From Pseudorhodoplanes sp049324435 (GTDB lineage: Bacteria; Pseudomonadota; Alphaproteobacteria; Rhizobiales; Xanthobacteraceae): a stretch of 64,000 bases of DNA. This document shows positions 60,508 to 64,000 of this stretch, one piece after another. The position numbers and the translations under genes were made by a program. Each line of letters opens with the position of its first letter. Within the stretch, counting starts at the first letter, position 1. Location: contig JBMOOQ010000025.1 in the NCBI GenBank assembly GCA_049324435.1, forward strand, positions 4,860 to 68,859. The letters are read 5' to 3'. Below the pieces are notes generated by a model, which did not search any database, was not told where the DNA came from, and saw nothing but the letters and a program-made list of their open reading frames with translations.

Positions 60508-60538
60508 AGTATACTGTATGTTATTGTTCGCCTGTCAA
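60508..60538 (-). promoter_or_regulatory. Promoter and GntR operator upstream of the dpp operon
   Basis: On the minus strand TTGACA (60538-60533) and TATACT (60513-60508) are 19 bases apart. ATACTGTAT (60511-60519) overlaps the -10 and matches the core of the site at 54029-54037. It stands between the dpp operon and the divergent quinone oxidoreductase gene at 60589, so may control both. Confidence 0.6.
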
Positions 60539-60588
60539 GCGTCGCATCTGTGCAGGCGCAGGCCTCGGCCACACTTAAAATAGGCACC

Positions 60589-61518
60589 ATGCGCGCAATC
60601 GAATTCGACAGCTATGGCGGTCCGGACGTTCTGCAAATGCGGGAGATTTCGCCGCCTGTGGCTGCCGGAAGCGATATCCTGATCGATGTCCATGCCGTCA
60701 GCGTCAATCCGATCGACTGGAAATTGCGCTCCGGACGGATGGCCGCTGCCTTTCCATTGAGCTTCCCTGCGTCGACCGGCCGCGACGGCGCGGGCATCGT
60801 CCGCGCCACAGGTCCGGATGCCGATGCGAGTCTCGCCGGCAAGCGAGTCGCCTTCTTTGCTGCGCGCGGCAAGGGCACATGGGCCGATCAGGTGGTCATC
60901 CCCGATGCGAACGTGGCTGTCATACCGGAGGGCGTGTCCGTCACCGACGCAGCCGCCGTCCCGCTTGCCGGCACCAGCGCATGGATCCCGCTGGTCGATA
61001 TCGCGCAGGTCGGACCCGGCATGCGTGTCCTGATCCATGCCGGCGCGGGCGGCGTGGGCTCGCTCGGCATCCAGATCGCGAAAGCACGCGGCGCGCACGT
61101 GATCGCGACCTGCTCGGTGCGCAATGTGGACTTCGTCACGGCGCTCGGCGCGAACGAAGTGATTGCCTATGACCGCACGCCGTTCGAAACCGCCGTTCGC
61201 GAGCTCGACGTCGTGTTCGACACCATGGGCGGCGCGGTCCACGACAAGTCCTACGCAGTGCTCAGGCGCGGCGGTCTGATGGTTTGCCTTTCGGCAGAAC
61301 CCTATATCGATCGCGGCGCCGAGTTTGGCGTGACGGTGAAACAGGCGCCTATCCTGCCGCGGCGCGACATTCTCGACGCACTGCTGGCCATGCTTGCAGA
61401 CGGATCGCTGCGCGTGCCCATTCAGGAGACTTTGCCCTTCTCCGATTTCCGGCGTGCGCACGAAATGTCGCAGACCGGCCGCGTGCGCGGCAAGGTGGTG
61501 CTGCAGCTCCGTTCGTGA
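60589..61518 (+). CDS. NADPH:quinone oxidoreductase-like MDR-family zinc-free dehydrogenase
   Basis: 309 residues from the ATG at 60589 (the longer frame upstream overlaps the divergent gene). N-terminal GroES-like domain (MRAIEFDSYGGPDVLQMREI, VHAVSVNPIDWKLRSG) and Rossmann motif HAGAGGVGSLGIQIAKARGA (about 147-166). The cysteine and histidine zinc ligands of alcohol dehydrogenases are absent, as in quinone oxidoreductases. It would reduce a quinone or enone with NADPH. It lies 70 bases from the GntR operator and is followed by the LLM gene at 61716. Confidence 0.86.
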   Translation: MRAIEFDSYGGPDVLQMREISPPVAAGSDILIDVHAVSVNPIDWKLRSGRMAAAFPLSFPASTGRDGAGIVRATGPDADASLAGKRVAFFAARGKGTWADQVVIPDANVAVIPEGVSVTDAAAVPLAGTSAWIPLVDIAQVGPGMRVLIHAGAGGVGSLGIQIAKARGAHVIATCSVRNVDFVTALGANEVIAYDRTPFETAVRELDVVFDTMGGAVHDKSYAVLRRGGLMVCLSAEPYIDRGAEFGVTVKQAPILPRRDILDALLAMLADGSLRVPIQETLPFSDFRRAHEMSQTGRVRGKVVLQLRS

Positions 61519-61715
61519 TAGCGGGCGAAGCGGCTCATCCCACCGCTCCCGTCCCACTCACGCCCACTCGCGACGCGATGCCCTGCCGTGCGGTTTGACC
61601 GCCGTGCAGTCTCTGCAGGTCATGCAGAACCCTGCTGCGCTTGTGCGCGCTGATGCGTGTGCTAGCAGACGCTGCCGGCTTCACGTCAACGAGAACAATG
61701 GGCGTAACGCGCATT

Positions 61716-62711
61716 ATGAAATTCTGCATGCATCTCTCTACTCGTATTCAAAACAAGAGTTACGAAGGTCCGCTTCTCGACTGCTTCACCGAGCTGGCGC
61801 TCGATGCCGATGCCTCCGGCTTCGACGCGATCTCGCTGACCGAGCATCACCTCCACGAGAACCAGGGCTATCAGAACTCGCTCCTGTTCGCGTGCGCGCT
61901 GGCGCCCCGGCTGAAGCAGGCCACGCTCATTCTCGCCACGGTGAACCCCGCGATCCATCATCCGGTGCGTCTGGTGGAATCCTGCAATCTGATCGACCAG
62001 CTCAACCACGGGCGCCTCGTCGTGGTGTTCGGCTCCGGCTTCAAGGAGACCGACCTCGTGGCATTCGGGCGCGATCTCACGAAACGCAACGAACTTTACG
62101 AGCAGGGTATCCGCACCGCGCTCCAGGTATGGGATTATGACGGCACCGGCGGGCCGCTCGAATTTGCGGTCGGCACCGACCGCGGACGGCTCGACACCGC
62201 GGTCAACCCCTCCTCGTTCCGCAAGCCGCGCCCGATTCTGGCGCGCGCGACCGTGCTCAATCCCGCAGCCATTGCCGATGCGGCCGCACGCGGATGGCCG
62301 CTCTTCACCGCAATCAAGGAGCTCGACATCGCCCGCGAGCAGATGGCGAGCTATCACACGGCGCTTGAAGGCGCCGGCCACGACGCCGAGACCATCCGTC
62401 TGGCGAAGGAATGGACCGGTGTTGGCAAGGCCGTTCATGTCGCCGAGACCGACGAACAGGCAAGGCGCGAGGCCGATGCGTTTTTCGCCAAGAACCCGAG
62501 CGGAGCGATCGCCCGCAACGCCGACGACATGATCTGCGGCAGCCCCGAGACGGTCGCGCGCGAGATGACCGATTTTGCCAATGCCGGCGTCGGAACGATG
62601 ATGTGCGGCTTCCTGATCGATCTCGACAACCTGCCGCAGCTCCACCGCAGCGTCCGCTTGTTCAAGGAGCAGGTGATGCCGCGGGTGGAAGCGACAAAGA
62701 TCGCGGCGTGA
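61716..62711 (+). CDS. Bacterial luciferase-like (LLM) flavin monooxygenase
   Basis: 331 residues from the ATG at 61716 (MKFCMHLSTRIQNKSYEG); the ATG at 61698 with GAGAA upstream is a possible alternative. LLM barrel markers: DAISLTEHHLHENQGYQ (about 38-54), ATLILATVNPAIHHPVRLVESCNLIDQLNHGRL (about 70-103) with the typical HHPVRxAE-like motif, and GSPETVAREMTDFANAGVGTMMC. It uses reduced FMN and O2. The most similar characterised groups are limonene/alkanal and nitrilotriacetate-like monooxygenases, without a firm substrate. Likely co-regulated with the RutA-like enzyme at 52889 through the GntR protein. Confidence 0.84.
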   Translation: MKFCMHLSTRIQNKSYEGPLLDCFTELALDADASGFDAISLTEHHLHENQGYQNSLLFACALAPRLKQATLILATVNPAIHHPVRLVESCNLIDQLNHGRLVVVFGSGFKETDLVAFGRDLTKRNELYEQGIRTALQVWDYDGTGGPLEFAVGTDRGRLDTAVNPSSFRKPRPILARATVLNPAAIADAAARGWPLFTAIKELDIAREQMASYHTALEGAGHDAETIRLAKEWTGVGKAVHVAETDEQARREADAFFAKNPSGAIARNADDMICGSPETVAREMTDFANAGVGTMMCGFLIDLDNLPQLHRSVRLFKEQVMPRVEATKIAA

Positions 62712-62723
62712 GGCTCCTTGGAG

Positions 62724-62750
62724 CCCGGATGGAGCGAAGCGAAATCCGGG
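62724..62750. repeat. Small palindromic repeat (CCCGGAT...ATCCGGG)
   Basis: CCCGGAT (62724-62730) and ATCCGGG (62744-62750) are perfect inverted repeats around GGAGCGAAGCGAA. It occurs 13 bases after the stop codon of the LLM gene. This GGATGGAGCGAAGCGAAATCC form is a common dispersed element in Bradyrhizobium relatives and may act as a transcript 3' end. Confidence 0.65.
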
Positions 62751-62816
62751 AGCGACACCTCGGATTGCGTGACGAGGACGTATGAGATCAAGCGGAAGAG
62801 CGCTTGACCTTGAGCG

Positions 62817-62961
62817 CTCGTGTCCCGGGCGCAGCGCAGCGTGCCACGATGCGCTGCAGAACCGGGACCCATGCCGGCAAATTTCCAAACAGGCGCTGGG
62901 TCCCGGATCAGCGCCGCACCATTGCGCTTCGCTTCATGCTGCGGCGCGTCCGGGACACGAG
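62817..62961. repeat. Dispersed repeat with inverted ends, copy B
   Basis: 145 bases bounded by CTCGTGTCCCGG (62817-62828) and the exact complement CCGGGACACGAG (62950-62961). Copy A at 46038-46168 has the same ends and much of the interior (ACCGGGACCCAT, TCCCGGATCAGCG, CATGC near the right end). No coding capacity. It is a neighbour of, but different from, the element at 62724. Confidence 0.7.
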
Positions 62962-63008
62962 ACTGCCTTTCGCCACGGACTTTGAAACAGCGTAACTTGG
63001 GACCTTGA

Positions 63009-63755
63009 TCAGAAATTGCTCGTTATGCCGATCCGCAGCAAGTGCCGATCGAGATTGTATCGATAGGTAATGAGATCGTCGACGTGCGGGCCAATTGTTG
63101 TGACGTCTAGATTACCAATCCACGCGTACTGGTACTCAGCGCGAAGGTTCATTTTTTGATTGATACTAAAGTCCGTTCCAACACCGAGCACGGGACCAAA
63201 CCGGATAGTGTTGGCTGTGACGTGGCCGAATCTTGAAGTTGCCTTAGCAGACAAAGTGATCTCAGCATCTACGTCCACAGCGGCAAGGCCGACAGTAGCG
63301 TAGAGCATAAAGCTGTCTGAAACAATCACGCCCATTCGACCACGTGCAGTCGCGTACCAGTCCGACTCGAATTTGGATACCAGTGTGTAGTCCGAGTAGA
63401 CGCCCGCAGCGACAGGCGGCGTGGTGATGATCGTAATCGGGTGCGAAACTTGGAAATTTGAATTGCCAAACGACGCGCTGACGTCCGCCTCAAGACCGAA
63501 ATAAAGTCTGCCAATAGTCCTGCCGTAGCCGAAGATACCGCCAATGGAAAAATCGTTGAGGTCGGCGTTGAGCGAAGAGGGATAATATCCAACTACCAAG
63601 AGGCTAAATGAAGGGCCGCTATATTGACTGACATTTCCCGTCGTCCCAGCGAAATTTAGACTACCGATTACCCCCGCATAGGCACCCGAAAAAACATCGG
63701 CTTTTGCATCCCCGATGGCTAGGTTGGCGGCTAGCAGTACCGCGAGGATTCGCAT
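63009..63755 (-). CDS. Outer-membrane beta-barrel protein (Omp25/OmpA-like porin family)
   Basis: 248 residues from the ATG at 63755, preceded by GAGGGGAAGTAG. Signal peptide MRILAVLLAANLAIGDAKA then FSGAYAGVIGSLNFAGTTG. Alternating strand patterns and the closing phrase NLRAEYQYAWIGNLDVTT plus DRHLLRIGITSNF with C-terminal Phe are typical of small Omp25-type barrels in Hyphomicrobiales. It contributes to the outer membrane; ligand or role is unknown. The gene and its flanks are visibly richer in A and T than the surrounding genes, which suggests recent acquisition or relaxed selection. Repeats lie on both sides. Confidence 0.82.
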   Translation of the reverse strand: MRILAVLLAANLAIGDAKADVFSGAYAGVIGSLNFAGTTGNVSQYSGPSFSLLVVGYYPSSLNADLNDFSIGGIFGYGRTIGRLYFGLEADVSASFGNSNFQVSHPITIITTPPVAAGVYSDYTLVSKFESDWYATARGRMGVIVSDSFMLYATVGLAAVDVDAEITLSAKATSRFGHVTANTIRFGPVLGVGTDFSINQKMNLRAEYQYAWIGNLDVTTIGPHVDDLITYRYNLDRHLLRIGITSNF

Positions 63756-64000
63756 GCTACTTCCCCTCTCGGCCAAAACATTTTCACAACTAACGAATTA
63801 TTACAACCCTGACTTGCACTAAATGATAGGATCAAATTCCTTATTTCCGCCATCTTCCCCTGCTTTCCTTCGCCCTGTCCCGCCCCGGGCAAGGGGCGTT
63901 TCATGAGCGTCGCGAGACGCGGGGCGGGATGCGGTGGCCGTGTGCGCGCGCAAGACGTGGCGCGCCGCACGGAGGCCCAAGCTGCGATGATCCGGCTCAC
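63756..64000. other. Intergenic region with omp promoter region and repeat-like sequence
   Basis: The first 90 bases (63756-63845) are AT-rich and probably hold the omp promoter on the minus strand, but I cannot fix the -35/-10. From 63860 the DNA becomes GC-rich again with CGCCCC/GGGGCG (63890s) and GCGTC, loop GCGA, GACGC (63907-63920) hairpins; the reading frame there (PPHPAPRLATLMKRPL) resembles the translated dispersed repeat seen in Rhodopseudomonas and Bradyrhizobium rather than a gene. Confidence 0.5.

Noticed and set aside
63731..64000. 89-residue minus-strand frame at the right edge
   Set aside because: Reads like a translated dispersed repeat and overlaps the omp start.

Overview
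The window is 64 kb of GC-rich, densely coding DNA that looks like the chromosome of an alphaproteobacterium of the Hyphomicrobiales (Bradyrhizobium / Rhodopseudomonas / Xanthobacteraceae-like). The grounds are the codon use, the many ABC transporters for organic acids and amino acids, the NasST-type nitrate cluster, and several families of short palindromic repeats of the kind common in that group. The taxonomic call is an inference. I see no tRNA, rRNA, CRISPR array, transposase or phage gene.

Region 1 (1-9493) is a catabolic locus. It holds a BKACE-type beta-keto acid cleavage enzyme (cut by the left edge), a single-domain FAD hydroxylase, an acyl-CoA dehydrogenase with isovaleryl-CoA-dehydrogenase-type active site, a branched-chain-amino-acid-type (Liv) transporter whose LivM and LivG are fused, a carnitine-dehydrogenase-like enzyme and a TetR regulator. 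Two divergent promoters in the locus carry the same operator over their -10 elements. Region 2 (9642-12322) is a short housekeeping stretch: a cell-wall amidase, an alpha/beta hydrolase and a glyoxalase-fold protein.

Region 3 (12580-26593) is a complete assimilatory nitrate system: nasT-nasS (antiterminator and nitrate sensor), then a sigma-54 promoter and an RNA leader with two ANTAR-type hexaloop hairpins and a terminator. After the leader come nrtA-nrtB-nrtD (uptake), a NirB-N-like FAD protein, a siroheme nitrite/sulfite reductase, an Fe-S/FAD diaphorase, nasA and siroheme synthase.

Region 4 (26600-39380) holds a second Liv transporter operon, a third LivK-type binding protein, a single-domain cupin, a dienelactone-hydrolase-like enzyme, a DapA-family aldolase/hydratase, a lone molybdenum hydroxylase large subunit and two LysR regulators. 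Region 5 (39499-52861) is an aromatic or N-heterocycle catabolic region: 3-hydroxyanthranilate dioxygenase, an aspartate-dehydrogenase-like enzyme, tandem glyoxalase-fold dioxygenase-like protein, an FAD monooxygenase, an SsuABC-type transporter, a TetR regulator, a Rieske oxygenase alpha/beta pair, an unusual HpcH/HpaI-aldolase-cyclase fusion and an acyl-CoA ligase. The TetR operator between its gene and the Rieske genes recurs, imperfectly, in front of the transporter genes.

Region 6 (52889-62711) is built around a GntR/FCD regulator. It has two flavin monooxygenases of the bacterial luciferase class, a dipeptide/opine-type ABC transporter (with a double-ATPase subunit) and a quinone oxidoreductase. 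Two promoters in the region carry the same ATACTGTAT element at or next to the -10. The right end (63009-64000) holds a less GC-rich outer-membrane beta-barrel gene among dispersed repeats.

The strongest regulatory observations are three small regulons that can be read from operator sequences alone, and the NasT-type attenuator. The strongest protein oddities are the aldolase-cyclase fusion and the nitrite reductase module assembled from separated parts. Functions of the catabolic loci are assigned at family level; I cannot name their substrates.
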